Shown one piece after another: positions 52,325-62,376 of a stretch of 64,000 bases of DNA. Origin of the DNA: Bosea sp. ANAM02 (GTDB taxonomy: Bacteria; Pseudomonadota; Alphaproteobacteria; Rhizobiales; Beijerinckiaceae). Every line of letters begins with the position of its first letter. The stretch's first letter is position 1. Under the pieces are notes generated by a model. It did not search any database. It had not been told where the DNA came from and saw nothing but the letters and a program-made list of their open reading frames with translations. Both the position numbers and the translations under genes were made by a program. The stretch is taken from NCBI RefSeq assembly GCF_011764485.1, contig NZ_AP022848.1, positions 124,001 through 188,000 of the forward strand. The letters run 5' to 3'.

Positions 52325-53533
52325 GTGTTTGTTCATCGGCACCTCGCACCGATCCTGCGGTTCAAGGCACGGGCCTTCGCCGTGATGCTGCCGCTCGCGC
52401 TCGCCGCCTGCGGCGGCGGCACCTCCGGGGTACCGGGCTTCGATTCGGGCGCGCCGTCTGCCGGCGGCGCCGCGCCGACCGGCCAGACCATCGGCACCGG
52501 CAAGGTCAGAGTCGGCATCATCCTGCCGCTGACGGCCGAGGGACAGGGCGCCGTCGTCGGCAATTCCCTGAAGAACGCCGCCGAGATGGCGCTGGCCGAG
52601 TTTCCGAACGCCGACCTGACCCTGCTGGTCAAGGACGATCGCGGCACGCCGGATGGCGCCCGCGCCGCCGCGCAGGAAGCCCTGTCGGAAGGGGCCGAAT
52701 TGATCGTCGGCCCGCTCTTCGCGCCCTCCGTCCAGGCGGCCGGCCAGGTGGCGCGCGGCGCGAACAGGCCGGTCATCGCCTTCTCCAGCGATTCCAATGT
52801 CGCCTCGCGCGGCATCTACCTGCTCTCCTTCCCGCCCGAGAACGACGTCAACCGCGTGATCGGCTATGCCTCTCAGCAGGGCCGCAAGTCCTTCGCCGCG
52901 CTGGTGCCGGACACCGCCTATGGCAAGGTCGTCGAGGCCGCCTTCCAGCAGGCCGTGGCCAATCGCGGCGCGCGCGTCGCGGCGATCGAGCGCTTCAGCT
53001 CCGATCCGGCCGCGATGAAGGCCGCGATCCAGCGCCTGATGCCCTCGCTCGCGCAAGCCGATGCGCTGTTCGTGCCCGCCGCCGCCGACACGATGCCGAC
53101 GCTCGGCCAGCTCCTGCAGGAGGCCGGCTACAACCCGGCCAAGGTCAAGCCGCTCGGCACCGGCGTCTGGAACGATGCGGGGATCGCGCGCGTGCCGGCG
53201 ATCCAGGGCGGCTGGTTCGCCTCGCCCGATACCGCCGGGTTCAACGCCTTCGCCGGGCGCTACCAGCAGCGCTTCAACAGCGCGCCGACCCGCACCGCGA
53301 CGCTGGCCTATGACGCGGTCTCGCTGGCGGCGGCGCTGGCGCGCACGCAAGGGTCGCAGCGCTTCTCGGAAGCCGTGCTGACCAATGGCTCGGGCTTCGC
53401 CGGGGCTGACGGCGTCTTCCGCTTCCGCCCGGACGGGCAGGTCGAGCGCGGGCTCGCGGTGCTGGAACTGCGCAACGGGCAGATCGTCACGATCAACGCC
53501 GCGCCGCGCGATCTCGGTTCGCGGTCGCAATAG
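52325..53533 (+). CDS. penicillin-binding protein activator LpoA-like lipoprotein
   Basis: A 402-residue periplasmic-binding-fold protein. The lipoprotein signal is MLPLALAAC (residues 21-29), so lipid attaches to Cys29. The mature part begins GGGTSGVPGFDSGAPSAGG, then a type I fold with KVRVGIILPLTAEGQGAVVG, KDDRGTPDGARAAAQEAL, IVGPLFAPSVQAAGQVARG and FAALVPDTAYGKVVEAAF. In gamma-proteobacteria LpoA activates PBP1a; in Alphaproteobacteria the same fold is annotated this way, but the activity is not proven. The GTG at 52325 has GGAG 8 nt upstream. Position next to rsmI and yraN supports the name. Confidence 0.85.
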   Translation: MFVHRHLAPILRFKARAFAVMLPLALAACGGGTSGVPGFDSGAPSAGGAAPTGQTIGTGKVRVGIILPLTAEGQGAVVGNSLKNAAEMALAEFPNADLTLLVKDDRGTPDGARAAAQEALSEGAELIVGPLFAPSVQAAGQVARGANRPVIAFSSDSNVASRGIYLLSFPPENDVNRVIGYASQQGRKSFAALVPDTAYGKVVEAAFQQAVANRGARVAAIERFSSDPAAMKAAIQRLMPSLAQADALFVPAAADTMPTLGQLLQEAGYNPAKVKPLGTGVWNDAGIARVPAIQGGWFASPDTAGFNAFAGRYQQRFNSAPTRTATLAYDAVSLAAALARTQGSQRFSEAVLTNGSGFAGADGVFRFRPDGQVERGLAVLELRNGQIVTINAAPRDLGSRSQ

Positions 53534-53551
53534 GCGAGCCGGAAGGGCACC

Positions 53552-53652
53552 GTCATTCTCGGGCGTAGCGCAGCGCAGACCCGAGAATCTCTTCCGGAAG
53601 GAGGCTTCAAAGCCTTCTTGTCATGAGATGCTCGGGTCAAGCCCAGCATGAC
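53552..53652. repeat. intergenic palindromic repeat, family B (GTCATTCTCGGG variant)
   Basis: A 101-bp copy beginning GTCATTCTCGGGCGTAGCGC and ending TCGGGTCAAGCCCAGCATGAC. Its left half is almost identical to 61292-61383. It fills the convergent gap between the LpoA-like gene and the redoxin. Confidence 0.85.
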
Positions 53653-53664
53653 GGCTGAGAGCGA

Positions 53665-54300
53665 TCAGCTCAGCGGGGCGTATTTCACCACGCAGCCATA
53701 GGCCTTGGTGCTGGCTTCCGAGACCGGCTTGCCGGCCTTGAGCTCGGCCACGGCCTGGCGGACATAGCTCTTGGCGCCTTCGAGGCTCGATGCCGCCGAT
53801 GTCGGCTTGTCGTCGATCGCGCCCATATAGGCGAGCGTGCCCCTGGGATCGATGATGTACATGTGCGGCGTGGTCTGGGCGCCATAGGCCCGCGCCATCT
53901 TGCTGTTCGGGTCGAGCAGGATGCCGGCCGGAGCGGCGTTGCGCTGGACCGTCAGTTCCTTGGCCTTGGCGGCATCGACATGGCCCTGCTCGCCCTGCGG
54001 CGAGGAGATCACCGAGAGCCAGACCACGCCCTCCTTCGCCATGTCCTTCTGCAGATTCTGCATGGTCGCGCTGTTATAGTGCTTCCGGACATAGGGGCAG
54101 TCATGGTTGGTCCATTCGAGGATCACCGTCTTGCCGGCGAACTCCGAGAGATTGCGCGTCTTGCCCTCGACATCGACCGCCTGGAAGGCGGGAGCGGGCG
54201 CGCCGACCTTGGCCGCGCCCTGCGCAAAACCGGCGGCCGGGAAGGCGAGACCGGCGAGGGTAAGGCCGGCGATGAAAGTCTGTCTGGTCAGGCTTTGCAT
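53665..54300 (-). CDS. secreted redoxin (AhpC/TSA family) with single-Cys motif
   Basis: A 211-residue thioredoxin-fold protein. The signal peptide is about residues 1-26 (FIAGLTLAGLAFPAAGFA-Q). The fold has KVGAPAPAFQAVDVEGKT, ILEWTNHDCPYVRKHYNSAT (one active Cys, no CxxC), NAAPAGILLDPNSKMARAYG and TTPHMYIIDPRGTLAYMGAI. Cys near the C-terminus (AYGCVV) could be the resolving residue. Members of this family often lie near DsbD/ScsB-like proteins, as here (29-nt gap). A periplasmic peroxidase or thiol-redox role is likely. Confidence 0.85.
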   Translation of the reverse strand: MQSLTRQTFIAGLTLAGLAFPAAGFAQGAAKVGAPAPAFQAVDVEGKTRNLSEFAGKTVILEWTNHDCPYVRKHYNSATMQNLQKDMAKEGVVWLSVISSPQGEQGHVDAAKAKELTVQRNAAPAGILLDPNSKMARAYGAQTTPHMYIIDPRGTLAYMGAIDDKPTSAASSLEGAKSYVRQAVAELKAGKPVSEASTKAYGCVVKYAPLS

Positions 54301-54329
54301 GTCTGTCTCCCTGGGTTGATGTCGAAAAC

Positions 54330-56495
54330 CTATGGCAGTGCCGCCGTCTTCGCGTTGCGACCGGCCGCGCGCTCAGCCGCGGCGATCAGCCCGTCCACGG
54401 TGAGGAGCTGCGGCAGTATCTCGGCCTGCGCCTCCTTGCGGGCGGGGTAGAACAGATAGAGCGGCACGCCGGCCCGACCCTGCTCGGCGAGCGCACTGGC
54501 GATGCGGCTGTCGCGATTGGTCCAGTCGGCCTTGAGATAGACGACGCCGAGCTTCGCAAAGGCGTCCTTCACCTCCTGCCGGGAGAGCGCGACGCGCTCG
54601 TTGGCGATGCAGGTGATGCACCAGGCCGCGGTGAAATTGACGAAGACCGGCTTGCCCTGCGCCTGCAGGGCCGCCACCCGCTCGGGCGACCAGGCCTCGA
54701 TATCGCCGGCCCGCGCCTCGGTGGCCGCGCCGGGAACGGCATTCTGCACGGTGAACCAGCCGGCGCCGAGCACGACGAGAGACGCCAGCGCCGAGCCGAA
54801 GACGCGACGCCCGGGAGAGCCGCGCGTCACGCCGACGAGCCAGACGGCGAAGCCCGCCGCCAGCACCGCGACCAAGGCGGCGAGCACGCCTTGCGGGCCG
54901 CTCTGCACCGAGGCGACCCAGATCAGCCAGATCGCGGTCGCGAACATCGGGAAGGCGAAGGTCTGTTTCAGCACCAGCATCCAGCGGCCGGGCTTCGGCA
55001 GCAGGCGCAGCAGGCCCGGCGCGAAGGACAACGCGACCACCGGCAGGGCGAAGCCGAGCGCCAGAGCCATGAAGACGGAGAGAGCGACGACCGGGGCCTG
55101 AGTCACCGCATAGCCCATCGCCGCGCCCATGAACGGCGCCGTGCAGGGCGTCGCGACCACGACCGCGAGAACGCCGGTCATGAAGGCGCCGAGGCGCCCA
55201 CCCCGGCTCGCAAGGCCATCGCCAAGACCCGCTACGGAGGCGCCGATCTCGAAAGCGCCGAGCAGGTTCAGACCGATCAGCACCATGACCACCGCGAGCG
55301 CGATGACGAGCGGCGGGGACTGGAGCTGGAAACCCCAGCCGACGCTGCTGCCCAGCGCCCCCAAGGCGATCACCGCGCCGGCCAATACCATGAAGGTGAC
55401 CAGCACGCCGCCGAGGAAGAGCAGGCCCTGCTCGCGAACCTCGGAGCGACTGCGATGCGCGAGCTGCGCGAAGCCGAGCGCCTTGATGAACAGCACCGGC
55501 AGGACGCAAGGCATCAGGTTGAGGATCAAACCGCCCGCAAAGGCGAAGGCGAGCGCCGCCCAGAGCGTCAGGTCAGCGCCCTCGGACGGCATGGGAATGC
55601 GGACGACGGCCGGACGGGCCTCAGGCGCGGCTGCTCCACCGGCCGCGATCAGGGCCGGATCGGCATCGGCGAGGAGGGTCACGGCCCTCGGCGCACCCGC
55701 CTCCGTGAAGGTGAGCACGCCTGAGACTTCAGGCTTGGCCAGCTTGAAGGCGCTCGAACGGGTCAGCGTCAGGGCGGGGTTGTCGCCGGCGGCGAAGGGC
55801 TGGTCGGCCGCATGCTCGATCAGCGTGTCCGAGAGGGGAAAGAAGCGCAGATCGGCGGCACCGGCCGGCAGGCCCGGCAGGTCGAGCACGAGCTTGCCGG
55901 CGTCGTCGCGCAGCCTGCCTCGGAAGGCGGCCGGCTTCGGCAAGGTCGCGATGGCGGCGTCGATCCGCGCCTCGGCGACTTCGTCGACCGCGCTCGCGGC
56001 GGCGACGGGCAGGTCGAGCGTGAAGGAGCCTTCCTCGGGAATGCAGATCTTCTCGCAGACGAGCCAGGTCGCCTCGGCCTTCAGCGCAAAATTCTCGCCG
56101 GGCCTGGCATCGGCCGGCACGGTGATCTCGAGCGGCAGCAGGATCGTGCCTTCGAAGCCGAAATTGACGAGCGGCTCGACCCGGATCGCCTTGGGCGCCG
56201 GCCACTGGATATCGCCGGCGGCCGCGCCGGCCGGCAGGTCCCATTTGATCTGGGTCGGCTCGCCGGAATCGCCGGGGTTCAGCCAATAGGTATGCCAGTG
56301 CGGCGCCAGCTTCTGAACGAGCGCCACCTTGAACCGCTCGCCGGGCGCGACCGCGTCGCGGCTCGACACCAGGGTCGCGGTGACGCGCGGCGAGCTGACG
56401 GCGGCGGATTCCGCGGCAAGCGCGAGGCCGGGCGCGAACAACCCCAGCACCAGAACCGCTCCACGCAGGAAACGCTTGCCGAAAAATCGCCGCAT
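54330..56495 (-). CDS. protein-disulfide reductase, DsbD/ScsB-like
   Basis: A 721-residue inner-membrane protein in three parts. After a signal peptide (LVLGLFAPGLALAAE) comes a periplasmic domain (about 30-320) with the Cys pair VCEKICIPEEG. A central membrane domain of about eight segments has the electron-carrying Cys motifs NLMPCVLPV and ATPCTAPFMG. The C-terminal thioredoxin domain (about 590-721) has FVNFTAAWCITCIANE. It moves reducing power from cytoplasmic thioredoxin to periplasmic partners, probably including the adjacent redoxin. ATG 56495 is used as it starts the signal peptide. Confidence 0.92.
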   Translation of the reverse strand: MRRFFGKRFLRGAVLVLGLFAPGLALAAESAAVSSPRVTATLVSSRDAVAPGERFKVALVQKLAPHWHTYWLNPGDSGEPTQIKWDLPAGAAAGDIQWPAPKAIRVEPLVNFGFEGTILLPLEITVPADARPGENFALKAEATWLVCEKICIPEEGSFTLDLPVAAASAVDEVAEARIDAAIATLPKPAAFRGRLRDDAGKLVLDLPGLPAGAADLRFFPLSDTLIEHAADQPFAAGDNPALTLTRSSAFKLAKPEVSGVLTFTEAGAPRAVTLLADADPALIAAGGAAAPEARPAVVRIPMPSEGADLTLWAALAFAFAGGLILNLMPCVLPVLFIKALGFAQLAHRSRSEVREQGLLFLGGVLVTFMVLAGAVIALGALGSSVGWGFQLQSPPLVIALAVVMVLIGLNLLGAFEIGASVAGLGDGLASRGGRLGAFMTGVLAVVVATPCTAPFMGAAMGYAVTQAPVVALSVFMALALGFALPVVALSFAPGLLRLLPKPGRWMLVLKQTFAFPMFATAIWLIWVASVQSGPQGVLAALVAVLAAGFAVWLVGVTRGSPGRRVFGSALASLVVLGAGWFTVQNAVPGAATEARAGDIEAWSPERVAALQAQGKPVFVNFTAAWCITCIANERVALSRQEVKDAFAKLGVVYLKADWTNRDSRIASALAEQGRAGVPLYLFYPARKEAQAEILPQLLTVDGLIAAAERAAGRNAKTAALP

Positions 56496-56833
56496 GATGC
56501 CGTCGCAATCCCTGATCACCCCGACCCCATGCCTCAATCCGCCCTCACCCGCCAATGACAAGGCAGTGAGGCGGGGTCCCGGCTATTCTGGGCGATATGC
56601 CCGCTGGAGGCAGCGCGCCATGATGTCGCCGTCCCTCGCAGCCGGCGGGATGCCCGTCGCGATCGGGGTTGTCCCGACCCGCCGCATCTTCCTGTTCGAG
56701 CGTTCAAGGCGCGGATGCCAACCACAAGGACGAACATGCGGGCCGTCAGTCAAATCGCAGCGCCATCCGTAACGAGACCGGCGTCGAGCCATCGTCCAGA
56801 TCCCTGCCGAAAGCGAAGCGAGACTAACGCCCA
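56496..56833. other. 338-nt region with no gene seen
   Basis: Between the DsbD-like start (56495) and the Lrp promoter no frame on either strand shows a recognisable domain. It must hold the DsbD-like promoter on the - strand; I could not identify one with confidence. It contains no family A-D repeat. Confidence 0.6.
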
Positions 56834-56862
56834 TTGACAGCGCATAAAAATATTATTCTATG
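56834..56862 (+). promoter_or_regulatory. candidate sigma-70-type promoter of the Lrp gene
   Basis: TTGACA (56834-56839) matches the -35 consensus. The AT-rich segment after it (TATTATTCTATG) offers -10 candidates at 14-17 nt spacing, none perfect. It is 90-118 nt upstream of the Lrp start. Confidence 0.35.
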
Positions 56863-56891
56863 TAAGCTGCCTTTTTCAACATAGCATGGCG

Positions 56892-56926
56892 ATTTATTCT
56901 TCAAAATTCGGATATGAAGAATAAAT
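56892..56926. promoter_or_regulatory. 11-bp inverted repeat before the Lrp gene, candidate autoregulatory site
   Basis: ATTTATTCTTC (56892-56902) and GAAGAATAAAT (56916-56926) are perfectly complementary with a 13-nt AT-rich spacer. The right arm ends 25 nt before the ATG at 56952. Lrp/AsnC proteins bind AT-rich dyads of this type and often repress themselves. Confidence 0.5.
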
Positions 56927-56951
56927 TTCTCCACAAAGTGAGATTGAGAGA

Positions 56952-57419
56952 ATGGACGCCATCGACCGCAAGATTCTGACCGTGCTTCAGGCGGACGCGA
57001 ATATCTCGATCGCGGAGCTCGCCGACCGCGTCGGGCTCTCGCAGACCCCGTGCTGGAAGCGCATCCAGAAGCTGGAACAGGCCGGCGTGATCCTGAAGCG
57101 GGTCGCCCTGGTCGCGCCCGAGAAGATCGGGCTCGGCCTCACCGTCTTCGTCCAGATCGAGACGGCCGACCATTCCGGCCCCTGGCTAGAGAAATTCGCC
57201 CAGATGGTCGCCGCCATGCCCGAGGTGATGGAGTTTTACCGGATGGCGGGCGATGTCGACTACATGCTGCGCGTCGTCGTCGCCGACATGGCCGCCTATG
57301 ACGGCTTCTACAAGAAACTGATCGAGACGATCCCGCTCAAGAACGTGACTTCGCGCTTCGCGATGGAGCGGATCAAGGCGACGACGGCCTATAAGGTGCC
57401 CGATCTCCCCCGCAACTAA
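56952..57419 (+). CDS. Lrp/AsnC family transcriptional regulator
   Basis: A 155-residue regulator. The N-terminal helix-turn-helix is MDAIDRKILTVLQADANISI, then AELADRVGLSQTPCWKRIQK. The C-terminal RAM/AsnC ligand-binding domain has VFVQIETADHSGPWLEKFAQ, EVMEFYRMAGDVDYMLRVVV and the end NVTSRFAMERIKATTAYKVP. It probably senses an amino acid. The target gene is not apparent; it stands between a reductase and coaBC. Confidence 0.93.
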   Translation: MDAIDRKILTVLQADANISIAELADRVGLSQTPCWKRIQKLEQAGVILKRVALVAPEKIGLGLTVFVQIETADHSGPWLEKFAQMVAAMPEVMEFYRMAGDVDYMLRVVVADMAAYDGFYKKLIETIPLKNVTSRFAMERIKATTAYKVPDLPRN

Positions 57420-57434
57420 AGCCATACCCGTTGC

Positions 57435-57488
57435 GAGCCCTCATCCTGAGGAGCGCTCCGCAGGAGCGCGTCTCGAAGGATGAGGGCT
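57435..57488. repeat. shortened palindromic repeat, family A
   Basis: A 54-bp version: GAGCCCTCATCCTGAGGAGC, a GCTCCGCAGGAGC-like centre, CGTCTCGAA, then GGATGAGGGCT. About 60 bp of the normal centre are missing, so the outer arm meets the inner block directly. It lies between the Lrp gene and coaBC. Confidence 0.8.
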
Positions 57489-57577
57489 GCGATTGAATTC
57501 CCACTGCGCTTCCCAGCGCGGCACGGCAGATGCTACGTAACGGGCCGTTCGCCATTCGCGCTGCCCGAGGAGCCGCC

Positions 57578-58852
57578 TTGTCCGCTTCCCGCTCCGTTCT
57601 CCTGATCATCGGCGGCGGCATCGCCGCCTACAAGATGCTGGAGGTGATCCGCCGCTTGAAGGATCGCGGCATCGCCTCGCGCTGCATCGTGACCAAGGCC
57701 GGCGAGCAGTTCGTTACGCCGCTCACCGTCTCGTCGCTGGCAGGCGAGCGCTGCTTCACCGACCTGTTTTCGCTAACCGACGAGGCCGATATCGGCCATA
57801 TCCAGCTTTCGCGCTCGACCGATCTCGTCGTGGTCGCGCCTGCCACCGCCGACCTGATCGCCAAGATGGCGAACGGGCATGCCGACGACCTCGCCTCGAC
57901 CGCCCTGCTTGCGACTGACAAGCGCGTGCTGATCGCGCCGGCGATGAATCCGCGCATGTGGCAGCATCCGGCGACGCGACGGAACATGGCGCAGCTCGAA
58001 AAGGAAGGCGTGCTCGTCGTCGGTCCCAATGTCGGGGCGATGGCCGAGCGCGGCGAGAGCGGGCCGGGCCGCATGGCCGAGCCGCCGGAAATCCTCGCCG
58101 CGATCGAACTGGCGCTCGCCGGCGAAAAGCCCAACGCTCAGCGCGCCATCGGCTTCCTCGGCCGGCTGCCGGGCGGCGACCATGCGACGGGCTCTCTCTC
58201 CGGCCGGCATGTCCTGATCACGTCGGGGCCGACGCATGAGCCGATCGACCCCGTGCGTTACATCGCCAACCGCTCCTCCGGGAAGCAGGGCCATGCCATC
58301 GCAGCGGCCGCAGCCGCAGCCGGTGCGCGCGTGACGCTGGTGAGCGGGCCGGTGAGCCTGCCAGATCCGGCCGGGGTCGAGACCATCCATGTCGAATCGG
58401 CCCGCGAGATGCTTTCCGCCGTCGAGACGGCGCTGCCGGCCGATATCGCGATCTTCGCCGCCGCCGTCGCCGACTGGCGCGTGGCCGATGCGGCCTCCGA
58501 CAAGCTGAAGAAGGACGGCAAGGCGCTGCCGCCGCTCTCCCTGGTCGAAAACCCCGACATCCTCGCAACGATCGCGCATCGCAGGAGCGGGCGCCCGCCA
58601 TTGGTCGTCGGCTTCGCGGCGGAGACGCAGAACGTGATCGACTATGCCCGCGCCAAGCTCGCGAAGAAGGGCTGCGACCTGATCGTCGCCAATGATGTCG
58701 GCGGCACCGGCGTGATGGGTGGCGACGCCAATACCGTGCATCTGGTGACCACGACGGGCGTCGAGACCTGGCCGACCCTGCCGAAGGGCGAGGTCGCGGC
58801 CCGGCTTGTCGCTCATATCGCCGGGCTGGCACCGGCCCGGCAGACGGATTGA
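57578..58852 (+). CDS. coaBC: bifunctional phosphopantothenoylcysteine decarboxylase / phosphopantothenate-cysteine ligase
   Basis: A 424-residue bifunctional enzyme of coenzyme A synthesis. The CoaC part (about 1-180) has [35 protein letters not shown] (catalytic His) and [14 protein letters not shown]. The CoaB part (about 200-424) has [41 protein letters not shown] and [11 protein letters not shown]. The TTG at 57578 is preferred because GAGGAG lies 5 nt upstream; an ATG at 57530 would add 16 residues. dut follows 2 nt later, a common Rhizobiales pair. Confidence 0.94.
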   Translation: MSASRSVLLIIGGGIAAYKMLEVIRRLKDRGIASRCIVTKAGEQFVTPLTVSSLAGERCFTDLFSLTDEADIGHIQLSRSTDLVVVAPATADLIAKMANGHADDLASTALLATDKRVLIAPAMNPRMWQHPATRRNMAQLEKEGVLVVGPNVGAMAERGESGPGRMAEPPEILAAIELALAGEKPNAQRAIGFLGRLPGGDHATGSLSGRHVLITSGPTHEPIDPVRYIANRSSGKQGHAIAAAAAAAGARVTLVSGPVSLPDPAGVETIHVESAREMLSAVETALPADIAIFAAAVADWRVADAASDKLKKDGKALPPLSLVENPDILATIAHRRSGRPPLVVGFAAETQNVIDYARAKLAKKGCDLIVANDVGGTGVMGGDANTVHLVTTTGVETWPTLPKGEVAARLVAHIAGLAPARQTD

Positions 58853-58854
58853 CG

Positions 58855-59328
58855 ATGGCCACTGTCCTGTTGCAGCGCCTGCCGCATGGCGCCGACCTGC
58901 CCTTGCCGGCCTATGAGACGGAAGGCGCGGCCGGGCTCGACCTGCGCGCCGCTATCGCCAAGAGCGTGACGCTGGCGCCCGGAGAGCGCGTGCTCGTGCC
59001 GACCGGCCTCGCGATGCAACTGCCCGAGGGATTCGAGGGGCAGGTGCGGCCGCGCTCGGGATTGGCGCTGCGCCATGGCGTCACCGTCCTCAATGCGCCT
59101 GGCACGGTCGACAGCGACTATCGCGGCGAGGTCTCGGTTGTCCTGATCAACCATGGCAGCGAGACTTTCACGGTCACGCGCGGCGACCGCATCGCCCAAC
59201 TCGTCGTCGCTCCTGTCGCCCATGCCCGGCTTTCGGAGGTCGGGACGCTCGGCGAAACCGCGCGCGGCGCCGGGGGCTACGGCTCGACCGGCGTCAGCGG
59301 TGGCGCCAACGCGGGAGGCCGGCCATGA
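58855..59328 (+). CDS. dut: dUTP diphosphatase
   Basis: A 157-residue trimeric dUTPase with all five motifs: [12 protein letters not shown] (1), [11 protein letters not shown] (2), [15 protein letters not shown] (3, catalytic Asp), [10 protein letters not shown] (4) and [10 protein letters not shown] (5, C-terminal). It converts dUTP to dUMP and keeps uracil out of DNA. ATG 58855 is 2 nt after the coaBC stop; its own stop overlaps the Rrf2 start (ATGA). Confidence 0.97.
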   Translation: MATVLLQRLPHGADLPLPAYETEGAAGLDLRAAIAKSVTLAPGERVLVPTGLAMQLPEGFEGQVRPRSGLALRHGVTVLNAPGTVDSDYRGEVSVVLINHGSETFTVTRGDRIAQLVVAPVAHARLSEVGTLGETARGAGGYGSTGVSGGANAGGRP

Positions 59329-59774
59329 TCCTGCTCTCGCGCCGCAGCCTGCTCGCCATCGCCGCCGTGGTCGATATCGCGCTGCATGCAAGGCCGCAGC
59401 CGGTCGCGGCCAAGCTGCTGGCCGCACGCCATGCCCTGCCGCCGCGCCATCTCGAAACCCTGCTGCAGACGCTGGTGCGCGTCGGCATCCTCAAGGGGGT
59501 GCGCGGGCCGCGCGGCGGCTACGAGCTCGCGCGCGAGCGCCGCAAGATCACGGCCGGCGATATCGCGCGGGCCGCAATGCAGGAGGCGATCGAGGAGGGG
59601 CTTGGGCCCGAGCCGCAATCGCGACTCGTCGACGAGGTGATCGGGCCCGAGGTTGCGCAGGCCTCGGCGGCCTTCCTGGCCGCGCTCGACACGGTCACGG
59701 TCGAGGAACTGTGCCGGAGGGCGCAGGCTAAATCCGTCTTCGAGCTCGATGCGAAAGCTGATTTCACAATCTAA
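59325..59774 (+). CDS. Rrf2-family transcriptional regulator without iron-sulfur cysteines
   Basis: A 149-residue winged-helix regulator: [60 protein letters not shown] and [16 protein letters not shown]. It has a single Cys (EELCRR), so it cannot hold a cluster as IscR does. It is more like CymR, a cysteine-metabolism repressor that acts with CysK. It lies 88 nt upstream of cysK and is coupled to dut by ATGA. Control of cysK is a reasonable inference. Confidence 0.88.
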   Translation: MILLSRRSLLAIAAVVDIALHARPQPVAAKLLAARHALPPRHLETLLQTLVRVGILKGVRGPRGGYELARERRKITAGDIARAAMQEAIEEGLGPEPQSRLVDEVIGPEVAQASAAFLAALDTVTVEELCRRAQAKSVFELDAKADFTI

Positions 59775-59862
59775 TTATGTTATTTATTTCTTTTTATCGA
59801 CAGTCTCTGTGAATTGATCTAGCGTCACGCCTGAACGGTCTCTCGTCCAGAGGAGTCATGTC

Positions 59863-60827
<965 letters not shown>

Positions 60828-60831
<4 letters not shown>

Positions 60832-61280
60832 CCGCAGCGGCCATCCAGATCGTCCGGCTGGCCGACAGCCTGCCGGACGATTTCGAGGCCTTGCGCCAGG
60901 AAGCGAGCGCGGAAAGCTACCGCTTCGTCGAGGGGCTGCGCGAGGAATGGCTCGCCGGCCATTATGGCGGAGCGGACGAGCGCTTCGTCACCTTCGCCGC
61001 CTTTCATGAGGGCGAGCTCGCCGGCATCGGCGCCTTGACGCCCGACCCTTACGACGCGGCGCCCGATCTGCTGCGCGTCCGGCATGTCTATGTCCGGCCG
61101 CTGCATCGTGGCGCCGGTATCGGGCGCGTGCTCGCCGCCGCGCTGATCCAGCAGGGGCTCGATCTTGCGCCGCGGCTGTCATTGCGCGCGGCCGATCCGC
61201 GCGCAAGCGCCTTCTGGGAGGCGAACGGCTTCGCGCCGGACACGGGCGGAACCCGCCGCTCGCACCTACTGACGCGCTGA
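60828..61280 (+). CDS. GNAT-family N-acetyltransferase
   Basis: A 150-residue acetyltransferase. The acetyl-CoA site is [20 protein letters not shown], with [20 protein letters not shown] before it and [16 protein letters not shown] after it. Start is a GTG overlapping the cysK stop. Substrate unknown; coupling to cysK raises the possibility of an O-acetylserine or cysteine-related substrate, but this is speculative. Confidence 0.87.
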
Positions 61281-61291
61281 ACAGCAGCCCG

Positions 61292-61383
61292 TCATTCTCG
61301 GGCGAAGCGCAGCGCAGACCCGAGAATCTTATGACAAGAAGGCCCTGGTTTCCGAGATGCTCGGGTCAAGCCCGAGCATGACG
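61292..61383. repeat. intergenic palindromic repeat, family B (GTCATTCTCGGG variant)
   Basis: A 92-bp copy beginning GTCATTCTCGGGCGAAGCGC and ending TCAAGCCCGAGCATGAC. It starts 12 nt after the GNAT stop and ends 7 nt before the VOC stop, filling a convergent gap. Confidence 0.88.
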
Positions 61384-61389
61384 GCCGTA

Positions 61390-62262
61390 TTATCCGCGCA
61401 CCAGAACCATCCGGTTGTTCCAGGGGTCGGTGACCGTCGGCACGCCCTCGGCCTCACTGCCGCCGGCCGCCAGAACGCGCTGGCGCATCGCCGCGAAACC
61501 GGCTTCGTCGCGCGCGACCAGCTCGAAGCGATCGAGCCCGGCCTCGCCCGGCTGGCGCGGGCCGGCGCCGCGGCTGCCCCAGATATTGCCGGCGATATGA
61601 TGGTGATACCCGCCGCTGGAGAGGAAGCTCGCGCCGGGATAATGCACCATCAGGTCGAAGCCGAGCAGATCGCGATAGAAGGCTTCGGCGGCCTGCGTAT
61701 CGCCGACGCGCAGATGGATATGGCCCATCCCCGTGCTCTCGGGCATGCCGGCATAGGCCGCCTCGTCGGCCTCGCCCAGGAGCTTGTCGAGATCGAGCCG
61801 CTCGGTCGCCATGGCGATGCTGCCATCGGGTTTGCGCGGCCATTCCGCGCGCTTGCGGTCGCGATAGATCTCGATGCCGTTGCCTTCGGGATCGGAAAGA
61901 TAGAGCGCCTCGCTGACGAGATGGTCGGAAGCGCCTTCGAGCGGGATGCGCGTGACCGCGGCATGCCTCAGCCAGTTGGCGAGATCGCGCCTGGACGGCA
62001 GCAGGATGGCGAGATGGAACAGGCCGGTGGTGGAGGTCGGCCGCGTCGCGCCAGCTTCCAGACGAACCAGCACGCGCCCGCCGATGCCGAGATCGGCGCT
62101 CGCCGCGTCCTGCCGGAGCAGGCGCAGCCCGATCGCGTCGCGGTAATAGGCGGTCATGGCGGGGAGATCATGCGTCCGCAGCGTCACCGCACCGATGAAG
62201 ACCGGCGCCTTGTGGGCTTCGAGAGTGGCGGCTGAGGCCGCCCGTTCGATCGTTGCGACCAT
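61390..62262 (-). CDS. VOC family protein, two-domain glyoxalase/extradiol dioxygenase fold
   Basis: A 290-residue protein with two VOC domains. Domain 1 (about 15-125) has VTLRTHDLPAMTAYYRDAIG and LYLSDPEGNGIEIYRDR. Domain 2 (about 165-285) has GMGHIHLRVGDTQAAEAFYR, DLLGFDLMVHYPGASFLSSG and GYHHHIAGNIWGSRG. The His and Glu metal ligands typical of CatE-like dioxygenases are present (HIHL, HHHIAGN). Substrate unknown. ATG 62262 has AGGA 6-7 nt upstream. Confidence 0.87.
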   Translation of the reverse strand: MVATIERAASAATLEAHKAPVFIGAVTLRTHDLPAMTAYYRDAIGLRLLRQDAASADLGIGGRVLVRLEAGATRPTSTTGLFHLAILLPSRRDLANWLRHAAVTRIPLEGASDHLVSEALYLSDPEGNGIEIYRDRKRAEWPRKPDGSIAMATERLDLDKLLGEADEAAYAGMPESTGMGHIHLRVGDTQAAEAFYRDLLGFDLMVHYPGASFLSSGGYHHHIAGNIWGSRGAGPRQPGEAGLDRFELVARDEAGFAAMRQRVLAAGGSEAEGVPTVTDPWNNRMVLVRG

Positions 62263-62376
62263 GGGAAATCCTTTCGCGGCGGCCGAGCCGGCCACAGCAT
62301 CAAGATGGCGCTTCCAACTGCTCTTGTCGCCCGGCCGGCCGGCAAGGCCGCGATTGCATGGCTGCAATGAAGCGGC

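Noticed and set aside
56583..56834. A small gene before the Lrp regulator
   Set aside because: Open frames here are Arg/Ser-rich, lack ribosome sites and show no known domain.
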